NCBI GenBank assembly: GCA_026391005.1
Contig: JAPLEV010000006.1
Span: 1 to 64,000, forward strand
Direction of reading: 5' to 3'
DNA: 64,000 bases
DNA from: Flavobacteriia bacterium
Lineage (GTDB): Bacteria > Bacteroidota > Bacteroidia > Flavobacteriales_D > Crocinitomicaceae
Shown: positions 26,527 through 34,704 of the stretch, piece after piece
Position numbering within the stretch: position 1 is the first letter of the stretch
Layout: each line of letters opens with the position of its first letter
Made by a program: the position numbers and the translations under genes
Notes under the pieces: model-generated
The model's database searches: none
The model's input: only the letters and a program-made list of their open reading frames with translations
Told to the model about the DNA's origin: nothing

Positions 26527-28236
26527 TTAGGGCGTGAAAACATCACCCGTATTGATTTTTCGCATTTCCATTCCTTTTCGAAACATTTTTTTAACAAGCA
26601 CCTTATTATTTATGTCGTAAACCAATAATAAGCCGTCTTTAAGTCCATTTTTGTAATGAATTTCGTTCATCAAATCCCCTCCACGACCATATTGCTGAAA
26701 AACACCATGTAATTTTCCTTTTTTGTAATTGGAAATAACCGCAGGCATTACGCCGCCCGGATGGTAATTTATCCATTTCCCTGTTTTAACCCCATTTTTA
26801 AAGATTCCTTTTTCTTTTATTTCAAAGTCTAATTGAGAATACGCTCTAAACTTCCCATGTTGAACGCTCTGTTTTGTCTTCATGCCCATAATTACAACAT
26901 CATTCTTCCTGTTTTTAATGGCCTTTACTTTATAGCCAACCTGTTCTTTTAATCTTCCATTATTATAAAACTCATTCCAATGCCCTACTTTTTGGCCTTT
27001 CTTGTACTTACCTTCTAATGATTTAACACCTGTTGGTGTGTAAGAGAGCCAATCTCCATTTAATTTTCCATTAACAAAAAACGACTGGTTTTTTCTTCTG
27101 CCGTTCTCCCAAAAGGTTTGCCAAAGACCAATTTCTTTCCCATTAAGATATTCTCCCTCCATTAACAATGTTCCGTCCTCGTACCACGTTTTCCATTTGC
27201 CAACTTTTAAATCATTCAAAAAAGAACCCTCCTTATATGGTGTGCTATCTTTATAAAAATAAGACCACAATCCATTTTTAAAGCCCTGCTTGTAGTTTGC
27301 TAAATAGGAGAGTTCCCCACTAGAATAATAATATGCCCATTGACCTGATTGTAAATTATCCTCGAAGGAACCCTTCATTTCGGTCCCTTTATTTTGGGGC
27401 AAGTTCCAAGTCCAAATACCATTTTTCTTTCCATTAGTGTAATTACCAACAGTATTTATTTGTCCGTTTAAATAATAAACAACATACTCACCATCTAATG
27501 AGTCCCTATGATAACTTATTTTTTTTTCTAAATAACCCGCCTCGTCATAAAACATCCAGGCCCCTTCTTTTTTTCCCTTGTAAAATTCTCCCGCAATAGA
27601 AACCCTACCGTTCGCTAATCTTTCTTCGAATTCGCCGGTTTTTAATCCTTTTAAAAATTGGTACTTTTCTTTTATCGCACCTGTTGTATAAAAGGTTTGG
27701 ATGTAGCCACTTCCATTCGTGATTGTCTGTTTGTGCAGTTTGCTTTCGTCCCAATAAGAAATCGTATAGACCGTGTCAACAACCACACTATCTATTGACT
27801 TTTTATTTCCGTCTTCATAATAATATACCCATTTACCAATTGGGCTTCCCAGCTGGTAAGCCCCCTCTGTTTTAAGGTTTTTATTACTATACCATTCTTT
27901 AAAAGAGCTGTCCGGAACATTAAAAGAATAATATGTTTGTTGCTTTATTGATTTATCAGAAAAGTAAATCGTTTGTTTTCCGTGAATCCTATCTCTAAAA
28001 TAGTTTCGTTCTTCTTCTAATAAACCTTTAACAGAATAAAATAGCCATTTGCCATGTTTTTCAATCGTTATGTTTTCTCTATCATCGACATAATAAGAGC
28101 CCGTAGAATGGATAAATTTTTTATTAGCATCCCAGTAAACTTTGACCTTACCCGATAAATTTTCTGGCGCTATTTTTTGGGCTGAAATAGCCACGAAAAA
28201 GAAAAGAAAGGTTATTGAAAGCCAGGTTTTGATCAT
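26527..28236 (-). CDS. Secreted MORN-repeat protein (YwqK-like)
   Basis: The 569-residue protein has a signal peptide (about 1-19, FFFVAISAQ) and then more than a dozen degenerate repeats of about 23 residues of the MORN_2 type, with the pattern G-x-W-x-x-Y-x-x-x-G-x-L-x-x-x-G-x-Y-x-x-G (for example GKWKTWYEDGTLLMEGEY). Databases label relatives 'toxin-antitoxin YwqK antitoxin', but here there is no toxin partner and the protein is exported, so I do not call it an antitoxin. It probably sits in the periplasm or on the surface as a structural repeat protein. No function can be assigned. Confidence 0.82.
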   Translation of the reverse strand: MIKTWLSITFLFFFVAISAQKIAPENLSGKVKVYWDANKKFIHSTGSYYVDDRENITIEKHGKWLFYSVKGLLEEERNYFRDRIHGKQTIYFSDKSIKQQTYYSFNVPDSSFKEWYSNKNLKTEGAYQLGSPIGKWVYYYEDGNKKSIDSVVVDTVYTISYWDESKLHKQTITNGSGYIQTFYTTGAIKEKYQFLKGLKTGEFEERLANGRVSIAGEFYKGKKEGAWMFYDEAGYLEKKISYHRDSLDGEYVVYYLNGQINTVGNYTNGKKNGIWTWNLPQNKGTEMKGSFEDNLQSGQWAYYYSSGELSYLANYKQGFKNGLWSYFYKDSTPYKEGSFLNDLKVGKWKTWYEDGTLLMEGEYLNGKEIGLWQTFWENGRRKNQSFFVNGKLNGDWLSYTPTGVKSLEGKYKKGQKVGHWNEFYNNGRLKEQVGYKVKAIKNRKNDVVIMGMKTKQSVQHGKFRAYSQLDFEIKEKGIFKNGVKTGKWINYHPGGVMPAVISNYKKGKLHGVFQQYGRGGDLMNEIHYKNGLKDGLLLVYDINNKVLVKKMFRKGMEMRKINTGDVFTP

Positions 28237-28265
28237 ACAATATACAAATAATTCAAAATAAAATA

Positions 28266-28901
28266 TTACGGTTTGGCTACAATCTGTTTCAGCAATAGGA
28301 ATATCCCAAATGCTGTAAAAACAATTCCTATTAAACGATTTAATGAAAGAAGTAAGTTTTCTGTAACAAGTGGCCGTAATTTTTTTGCACCAATGATTTT
28401 TAAAACATCCATCCCAAAATACGTTAGTACAACAATTGTTACAAAAAGAACAAGTTGAATAGGGTGTTTTTTATCTGTGGCATCATTCCCCTGAGCAATG
28501 ATACCAATCCAGTAAAATAATACTGCCGGATTAGCAAAGTTTAACATAAAGCCTTTGATCCCCAAAACAACATAATCGGCTTTATTTGTATTCGCTTCTT
28601 TCTTATTTTGGCTAATATCGTACTTCGGCTTTGAAAATAATGTGTAAAGACCATAGCATATGAATAAGATCCCTCCAACTATTGCAAGTAATAAATTATC
28701 ATTTGTAAAGCTTTTAATTTTTGAGGCGAAAATAAAGGCAAAAAGAATATAAATAACATCACTTATAAAAACCCCTAAATCTAAGACTAAAGCCGCTCGA
28801 ATTCCCTTGGTAATGCTCGTTTCTAGAAGGATAAAAAATACTGGCCCAACCATTACGCTGAGCAAGAAGCCAATTCCTATTGCTTGAAAAATATATTCCA
28901 T
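28266..28901 (-). CDS. LysE family amino-acid exporter
   Basis: I choose the ATG at 28901 (MEYIFQAIGIGFLLS); a TTG nine bases upstream gives the longer reading. The 211-residue protein has six hydrophobic segments and the LysE/RhtB signature GIGFLLSVMVGPVFFILLE in the first helix, then GGILFICYGLYTLF and GFMLNFANPAVLFYW. LysE proteins export basic amino acids or related metabolites. The substrate here is unknown. It lies 29 bases upstream of the MORN-repeat gene on the same strand, so they could share a transcript. Confidence 0.88.
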   Translation of the reverse strand: MEYIFQAIGIGFLLSVMVGPVFFILLETSITKGIRAALVLDLGVFISDVIYILFAFIFASKIKSFTNDNLLLAIVGGILFICYGLYTLFSKPKYDISQNKKEANTNKADYVVLGIKGFMLNFANPAVLFYWIGIIAQGNDATDKKHPIQLVLFVTIVVLTYFGMDVLKIIGAKKLRPLVTENLLLSLNRLIGIVFTAFGIFLLLKQIVAKP

Positions 28902-28978
28902 CGAAGACAAAAATATAAATTCATTTCACGGATACGTCTTTTTTTTTCTAAGTCTTTTCGAAAATCTATTAAGTTCCT

Positions 28979-28986
28979 TACTTTTG
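28979..28986 (+). promoter_or_regulatory. Bacteroidota -7 box (TAnnTTTG) for the gene at 29005
   Basis: TACTTTTG matches the -7 consensus and ends 18 bases before the ATG. A TTTCG about 19 bases upstream is close to the -33 TTTG motif. The gene stands alone, so a promoter is expected here. Confidence 0.45.
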
Positions 28987-29004
28987 CATAGAAAACTATA
29001 ACAT

Positions 29005-29364
29005 ATGAAATCAATAATTGCTAACGATAAACTAAATAGCTTAATTTCTTTGGTAGAAAAGAAAGGTATTGATAGTGCTAAGATAATTACTGAATTAAAA
29101 TCGCTAAGAGAGCATGCACTTATTGAAAAAGATCCATTAGTGGTTAAGGTATTGCGCTTAAGCTATGAATTCTTAAATGAAAACGACTGTTTTAATGTAA
29201 AGGCACAGTATGAAGAAGACGAGGAGGGTAACGAATATCCTATCGAGCTGGATGACAAAGAAAACCTTTTGTACCTATTAAATCTTCTTAAGAATGCAGA
29301 GCATAAAGTAAACCGAGAAGAACTAAAAGATTACCGGAACAGTTTGAAAATGGAATTATATTAA
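29005..29364 (+). CDS. Small acidic hypothetical protein
   Basis: I do not recognise this 119-residue protein. It is helical and charged, with no signal peptide or membrane segment. The middle is very acidic (YEEDEEGNEYPIELDDKENL), and the C-terminus has a leucine-rich helix and a basic stretch (NREELKDYRNSLKMELY). A good -7 box precedes it and a strong hairpin terminator lies about 90 bases after the stop, so it appears to be an independent, expressed gene. It has normal codon use for the region. No function is proposed. Confidence 0.6.
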   Translation: MKSIIANDKLNSLISLVEKKGIDSAKIITELKSLREHALIEKDPLVVKVLRLSYEFLNENDCFNVKAQYEEDEEGNEYPIELDDKENLLYLLNLLKNAEHKVNREELKDYRNSLKMELY

Positions 29365-29386
29365 GCTTTAAAGCAACGCTCCTAGT

Positions 29387-29394
29387 TATTTTTG
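29387..29394 (+). promoter_or_regulatory. Possible -7 box inside the 3' region of the 29005 gene
   Basis: TATTTTTG fits TAnnTTTG and lies 23 bases after the stop of the small gene. It would start a transcript of about 95 bases that ends at the terminator at 29456. No -33 element is evident. It could be chance in AT-rich DNA. Confidence 0.2.
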
Positions 29395-29455
29395 CGTCAA
29401 AGAACTATAGACGGCGAAAACGTTTGCCGCTACTTAGTTTTAGTTAACTTGCAGT

Positions 29456-29497
29456 AGCCTATAAAAAATAAGTTATTTATTTTTTATAGGCTTTTTT
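29456..29497. terminator. Strong 16-bp hairpin terminator, bidirectional
   Basis: Two perfectly complementary 16-base arms (29456-29471 and 29477-29492) with a 5-base loop are followed by six T on the plus strand. The T-run overlaps the stop codon (29496-29498) of the convergent nuclease gene, so the same hairpin can end both transcripts. Confidence 0.9.
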
Positions 29498-32303
29498 ATG
29501 CACAATACGCACAATATTTAGCATCCGCATTATGAATAAATGAAACTTCAAAGTCGTAAATCTCTGAGATAAACTCTACAAGAAGCTCTTTAAATAAATC
29601 TTCTAATTCCTGACTATTTCCATTCTTGTTTTTCAAGGCTTGAATACTTCCATTGCTTGTTATCAATGAAAAAACAGCTGCTTCACTCGCTTCTAAATTA
29701 TACTTTTCTTTGAAAAGCATGCAATATAGCGTTAGCTGCAAAGTATGTTTGGCGGCAGCAAAAGAGTCCTTCAATCCCGATTCCTTAAGATTGAAAACGA
29801 CGTGTTTATCCTCAACCTTCCCTGTTTTATAATCTAAAATTCGATATCTGTCGCCTACCCTGTCTATTCTATCTATATATCCTTTTAGTTTAAGTTCTTT
29901 TTCCTCTCCATCAATTAATATGGGAAGTATTATTGACATAGCGGCCTCAATCTGTTCGATAAATAAAGGTTCTTTCAAGGTTTGTATATACTCTTTCTCA
30001 GCCAACAGTGTTTTCAAAACGATTTCATTGGCCATTTCGAAACTTAATAAATTTTTGCCACTAGCAAACAAACTTGAATCATTATGAAATCGCTCCATAA
30101 ACTCTGCTTTTAATATCGCTGGAAAATCCAATATCATTTTATCAACATGAGATATACTCAATGAGGGGGGAGGGGGACTTATAAAAATCCCTTCTTTGTC
30201 GCGTTGAGCAAAAGGAGTAAATAATTTTTCTAATGTGCTATGAATAAATGTGCCAAAATCGCTGCTTTCTACGTCCTCTGTTACTGATTGTTCTTCGCCA
30301 AATTCAACGACATAGCGATAATAAAAATCAAGAGGACAGGTAATGTATTTATTAATCGCTGAAGCAGATATTCCCTTCGAAAAATAAGCGTCTAGTTGGG
30401 CCTTTATCTCCGGTTTCTTTTGAACAACATTAACATTCGTATCGTTAAGTGATGAAAAAGGCGTAACATAATAACTTTTTGTAAGCTTTGCGTTAGGATT
30501 TTGGCGTGCCAGCTCCAACTCCAATTGCTTAAGATAACGACTTGGCTCTGTCGCATTTATTTGGTCTCCTATCGTGGTGTATGTCAGTGTTAAATCATCG
30601 CAATAATGAAGCAGACGATAAAAATGCTGTGCAAAAATGCCTTGTTTATGCCTTAATGTAGGAAGGCCGAGCCCTTTTCTTAAATCCATTGGTATAATGG
30701 TATTCATCGCATTTGTAGGAGGAAGATTTCCTTCATTCATCCCAAGTACTATTATCCTTTTGAAATCAAGCATCCTCGTTTCTAATAGGCCCATTATTTG
30801 TAAGCCATCAATTGGATTGCCGTGAAATGCGATACTTTTTGAATACCAATGTTGATTAATTAACATTCTGAATGTTCGCAAGCTTAATTCCGGGAGGCCC
30901 TCTGATACAATCAGTTGAAATTCTCTAAGCGAATGGTCAAAGACGGAAATAATATTTCGCTCGAAATCATTTTGTTGTGGTATTTTTTTGAGAAGAAAAT
31001 CATTTATAGTCCGAATACAAACAAGCGCTTTGTCCCAGTTGACACCCCAATCTTCCAATAAAAAAGATAAAAATAAACGAGCATCTTCTTCTATTTTAAG
31101 GGAAGAAATATTTTGAAATATTTTATTGTATCGAATCGTTTCCTGCTCAATTGTAATTACCTGTTTTTTAAGCTCATCACTCAGCCATGCATTAAAAAAC
31201 ACATGATTGATTACGCGTTGTAAATCTTTGTAATAAATTGCTGTTGTCTTAAACCTTTTCTTATTTTCTTGAATATCAAATATAATTTCCATCCAAGTTT
31301 TAATCGGTGTCTGATTTAAAGGCAGCCCAAGCGTAATGTTTGCCTTGTCAATTGACGCGGGAAGGTTTTTAATAAGTGCGCTTATTAATGATTCGTCTGC
31401 GAGGAGTACCAGGGTTTCCCTCAATTCACTTTGTGATAATTTCCCTAATTCTGTCGATGCTACCTTAACCTGCCCTGTTAATTGGGCACACTGAACAATC
31501 TCTATATTTATTTTTTTTGTTGAAATAGTATCCTCTACTCTTAATGGTTTTGCTAAAGTCAGCACCTCCATATTTCTACGTTGGAATGCTCCAGCCTCAT
31601 GCTGCTTATTTGCGAAATAATATTGGTCCGCATCTAAATAAAACACACCTTTTTTTGTGCTTAATACACTATTAACAATCCTTAATTCCGCCGAGGAAAG
31701 TGCATTAAACCCCGCAAATAGATAAAATGCTTCCGGATCTGCCAAAAAGAGCTGGCTAGGATCTTCTGCCAACTTTTTATATGCCATTCCGGGGCTAATT
31801 CTTTTTTTATCCTTCAGAATTAACTGCAGCTCATTATATAGTTCCGGCAGGACATCCCAAAAAACCATGAATTTTTTTTGTGCGTCAGTCAACTCCTTGC
31901 CTTCTAATGTCCAACTTTCTAATTCCTTAATCGATTTTAAATTCTTAAAAACCTGATTTGGATCCAATAAATAGCGGTCGATCTCTTCGAAATCATTCAA
32001 TAACATGGGGCCCCAAGACAAAAAGTCTTCAAAGGATTGATGCTCTGTAATTTCAACACTTTTATACGCCTGATAAAGGGATAAAAGTAAACGAGATGGG
32101 TCTAATAAATTAAACGGAGCATGTTTTGTTATTAATTCATTAATGGTAATCATGGCAGGAGAAAATATTGGCTTATTATATGCCCTTGCCAGTTCCGCCA
32201 TAATATATTTTGTTGCCCTTTGCGAAGGAACAACAATGACTAAATGCTCATTAAGCCAATTATTTTCTTTAATTTCATTTGCTATATAAGCGGTAAATTT
32301 CAT
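29496..32303 (-). CDS. AddB-like PD-(D/E)XK nuclease
   Basis: The 935-residue protein resembles the AddB/RexB-type subunit of double-strand-break repair nucleases. It has an inactive helicase-like N-terminal part (LVIVVPSQRATKYIMAEL; IIVLGMNEGNLPP) and a C-terminal nuclease domain starting at SAINKYITCPLDFYYRYV, with the catalytic segment YRILDYKTGKVED (D and K of PD-(D/E)XK). One cysteine (ITCPL) and a terminal Y-C-A-Y-C pair fit the iron-sulfur cluster of AddB, but the protein ends one residue after that pair, where a fourth cysteine is expected. It follows the AAA ATPase gene by 3 bases. An AddA helicase is not in the window. Family call is good; activity is uncertain. Confidence 0.85.
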   Translation of the reverse strand: MKFTAYIANEIKENNWLNEHLVIVVPSQRATKYIMAELARAYNKPIFSPAMITINELITKHAPFNLLDPSRLLLSLYQAYKSVEITEHQSFEDFLSWGPMLLNDFEEIDRYLLDPNQVFKNLKSIKELESWTLEGKELTDAQKKFMVFWDVLPELYNELQLILKDKKRISPGMAYKKLAEDPSQLFLADPEAFYLFAGFNALSSAELRIVNSVLSTKKGVFYLDADQYYFANKQHEAGAFQRRNMEVLTLAKPLRVEDTISTKKINIEIVQCAQLTGQVKVASTELGKLSQSELRETLVLLADESLISALIKNLPASIDKANITLGLPLNQTPIKTWMEIIFDIQENKKRFKTTAIYYKDLQRVINHVFFNAWLSDELKKQVITIEQETIRYNKIFQNISSLKIEEDARLFLSFLLEDWGVNWDKALVCIRTINDFLLKKIPQQNDFERNIISVFDHSLREFQLIVSEGLPELSLRTFRMLINQHWYSKSIAFHGNPIDGLQIMGLLETRMLDFKRIIVLGMNEGNLPPTNAMNTIIPMDLRKGLGLPTLRHKQGIFAQHFYRLLHYCDDLTLTYTTIGDQINATEPSRYLKQLELELARQNPNAKLTKSYYVTPFSSLNDTNVNVVQKKPEIKAQLDAYFSKGISASAINKYITCPLDFYYRYVVEFGEEQSVTEDVESSDFGTFIHSTLEKLFTPFAQRDKEGIFISPPPPSLSISHVDKMILDFPAILKAEFMERFHNDSSLFASGKNLLSFEMANEIVLKTLLAEKEYIQTLKEPLFIEQIEAAMSIILPILIDGEEKELKLKGYIDRIDRVGDRYRILDYKTGKVEDKHVVFNLKESGLKDSFAAAKHTLQLTLYCMLFKEKYNLEASEAAVFSLITSNGSIQALKNKNGNSQELEDLFKELLVEFISEIYDFEVSFIHNADAKYCAYCA

Positions 32304-32306
32304 CGA

Positions 32307-33434
32307 TTATTTTTTGGTTAGAAAAGAAAAATAAGTGGCAATATTTACAGTATGAATTGGAATGTTTGGATAGTATTTTTTAAAAAGCGGAGGTGTTTTA
32401 AGTAGTTTTTTCTTGCTGTATTTAAATTTATATCCCTCGATTATTTTTGCTTTAGATTCGATAAAATCTATTTGTTGACGTGTATGTGATCGCCAGAAGA
32501 AAAATTGTGAAGGAACATTATTAATCTTAGTCCATTTAATCCTTTCGGCAATAACCCAGTTCATCCATAAATTATCAATATCTGCTCGCATTAATAAAGA
32601 ATTATAATTATTAATGACTGCATTTCGGATACCGTTATCTAAAAATATGAAGATGTTTGTTTTTTTTAATTCGTATTTTTTATCGAAGCAATAGCATGGC
32701 AGTCTATATAAAATATGTGCCTCACAAAGTAGGAAGATATAGCGTTCAATCGTTTCGTTATCAACTCCAATTAAATTAGCAATTTGGTTAAAGGAAAGGG
32801 GCTGGCCAATATGATTGCCCAATACTTGCAATGTTCTTAATAAGACTTCTGATTTATTCACGCGATGAGCTACTGAAAATTGTTGTGCTAAAATTTTATT
32901 AAGAGTTTCGCTTAGTCGCTCTTGCTTAACATTAATTGGAGTGGACAATGGAAAATAATTTCCATAAATCAGGCGGTGTTCTATTCCCCTGTCCTCTGCT
33001 GGCAAACTTGTATTAGCAGCGTATTCATGGAACGTTGGGGCAGGGAAATAAAAATTCGCTCCTTGATAGCTTAGTGCTTCAATTAATTCTTCCTCTATTT
33101 TTGGTTTATGTACTGATGTTAGCACAACCGATACTAATACTTTAGCATTCAATACCTCATCAAGAAATTCTTTTAATAATAGTAAGTGTTCACACTCGCA
33201 AATTAAAATTGTTGGCTTTTCTTTGGCGAACCAACACAATTCCTCTACTGTTAATTTATTAAATTCCTTTCTAACCAATTCGTCTCCCAACTCTACTTTT
33301 TGAAAATCAATTTGGTTTTTTAAAAAACAATCCTCAACAAAAACAGATTTGCCAACATCTTTGGGACCTGAAATTAGCACTATTTTCTGCGATAATATTG
33401 TGTTACTAAAAGGAGATAAAATAGCCCTGTTCAT
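32307..33434 (-). CDS. AAA ATPase (AAA_14 with DUF4143-like C-terminus)
   Basis: The 375-residue protein has a P-loop LISGPKDVGKSVFVED (Walker A, G-x4-GKS) and a region of the AAA_14 type. A segment ILICECEH in the place of Walker B has unusual CEC residues. The C-terminal half resembles DUF4143: a winged-helix part (SFNQIANLIGVDNETIERYIFLL) and a nuclease-fold remnant (NLWMNWVIAERI; QQIDFIESKAKIIEGYKFK). Proteins of this type are common but poorly understood. It sits 3 bases upstream of the AddB-like nuclease, so the two are probably co-expressed, and 30 bases downstream of the TraB/GumN gene. Confidence 0.8.
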   Translation of the reverse strand: MNRAILSPFSNTILSQKIVLISGPKDVGKSVFVEDCFLKNQIDFQKVELGDELVRKEFNKLTVEELCWFAKEKPTILICECEHLLLLKEFLDEVLNAKVLVSVVLTSVHKPKIEEELIEALSYQGANFYFPAPTFHEYAANTSLPAEDRGIEHRLIYGNYFPLSTPINVKQERLSETLNKILAQQFSVAHRVNKSEVLLRTLQVLGNHIGQPLSFNQIANLIGVDNETIERYIFLLCEAHILYRLPCYCFDKKYELKKTNIFIFLDNGIRNAVINNYNSLLMRADIDNLWMNWVIAERIKWTKINNVPSQFFFWRSHTRQQIDFIESKAKIIEGYKFKYSKKKLLKTPPLFKKYYPNIPIHTVNIATYFSFLTKK

Positions 33435-33464
33435 GTTTATCGCTAAATTTAATTAATTATTGCG

Positions 33465-34673
33465 TTATTCAAAGATTATTTTATCAAAAAAGGCTTGGCT
33501 TCTTTTAGAGTTCATGAACTTATTTCCCCCATATGCTTTTGCAATTAATATACTATTCCCATTCGTTAAAACGCGAATCCAATGAATTCCCTCGGGATAA
33601 ACATCTGAAATCCCTTCATAGAATATTGTTCCATCTTCCAGTTCTCCATAGTTGTATTTTGTATTAGGGGGGCTAGCAATATAAATAGTTGCATATTGCT
33701 CAAGGGTTAATTCGTCATCAAAGGGAAAGCTTTCTATTGAATACGTATTTCCTTGCCCAAGCTCCTTATATACCGCCTGAATATGTCCCTCCTCTAAGGA
33801 GGCCACCTCTGGTTTTCCGGGAAACTTAACCAGTAGACCTGGTAATCGTAATTCAAATCCCCTTTTTGATTGTATTTCGACTTTTTCTTGAGTCGGTTCT
33901 TCAGAATAGACTGCTAAAACAGGCCTTAGCTGATACCCTTTATTTCTTAAAATTTGAATCATTCCGTTACTTCCAAATAGGTGGCCTGCACCCACTGCAC
34001 AGAATACGGGGTCTTTTTTCAAACAAGAATCCAATCTTAACGCCATTGATAAATTTCTTTCTACAATAAGCGACTCATATAACCCCGGTTCATTTAACAT
34101 ATTCCTCCTAATAAATCGATCCAATAAATAAAGGTCCCCTTTTAAATATAAGTCCATGAGGCCATCTAAGTCCCTTTTTCTTTTATATCCTAGCATATTG
34201 TTTTCGGACGTTGGTAAATCTTTAAGAAGATCTAGTTGATTATTGTTGCTTTCAAGTGGTAAAAACTTTTTATTAGAAAGGGCACCATATTCCTGAAAAT
34301 AAGCATCTAAGAACTGTGGCATTCCATTTTCATCACCATAATTTGTTACCGAAGCACTGCTTGAACCAGTATACGGATTCCCCTCATTATCATATAACAA
34401 TAGTGGTGATTCATCGCGAATAGACCGTTGGCTAAAAAAAGAAAAAATATCCGTTTCTAAAACAATCGTGCTTGAATTAAATAAAGCATAATAAACGGAA
34501 TCTCCTAGCTGAAAAACCCTTTTATCATTCGAGTGAAGAGTACCATATAAATAGGATTTGATTTTTGATCCCGGGCGTATTATTTCCCATAATAACTGAT
34601 TCTCCGGTTTTACTATTTGAGCTTCTCCGCAGAAGCAGAGCAAAATAAATAAGAACAAACCGCTTAGTTTCAT
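33465..34673 (-). CDS. TraB/GumN family protein
   Basis: I choose the ATG at 34673, which yields a signal peptide (MKLSGLFLFILLCFCGEAQ); a TTG 84 bases upstream would extend into the hutI gene. The 402-residue protein has the TraB/GumN motifs SYLYGTLHSNDKRVF, a middle acidic/Glu segment (IVLETDIFSFF) and FCAVGAGHLFGSNGMIQIL, including the conserved GxxH of the family. Members are putative metal-dependent peptidases or haem-binding proteins (Tiki/TraB fold). An extra C-terminal domain (about 285-402) is not recognised. It lies between hutI (31 bases upstream) and the AAA ATPase gene. Confidence 0.88.
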   Translation of the reverse strand: MKLSGLFLFILLCFCGEAQIVKPENQLLWEIIRPGSKIKSYLYGTLHSNDKRVFQLGDSVYYALFNSSTIVLETDIFSFFSQRSIRDESPLLLYDNEGNPYTGSSSASVTNYGDENGMPQFLDAYFQEYGALSNKKFLPLESNNNQLDLLKDLPTSENNMLGYKRKRDLDGLMDLYLKGDLYLLDRFIRRNMLNEPGLYESLIVERNLSMALRLDSCLKKDPVFCAVGAGHLFGSNGMIQILRNKGYQLRPVLAVYSEEPTQEKVEIQSKRGFELRLPGLLVKFPGKPEVASLEEGHIQAVYKELGQGNTYSIESFPFDDELTLEQYATIYIASPPNTKYNYGELEDGTIFYEGISDVYPEGIHWIRVLTNGNSILIAKAYGGNKFMNSKRSQAFFDKIIFE

Positions 34674-34704
34674 AATAGAAAACAAATATAAGGGTAAAGA
34701 TGAG

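Noticed and set aside
26527-28236. MORN-repeat protein as an antitoxin of a toxin-antitoxin system
   Set aside because: It carries a signal peptide and has no small toxin gene beside it; the label comes only from database naming of repeat relatives.
29410-29450. Resemblance of GGCGAAAACGTT to the tag-coding part of tmRNA
   Set aside because: No tRNA-like acceptor domain, no GGGGCTG-type 5' end and no room for a 350-base tmRNA; the in-frame reading does not end in a typical Ala-Ala tag.
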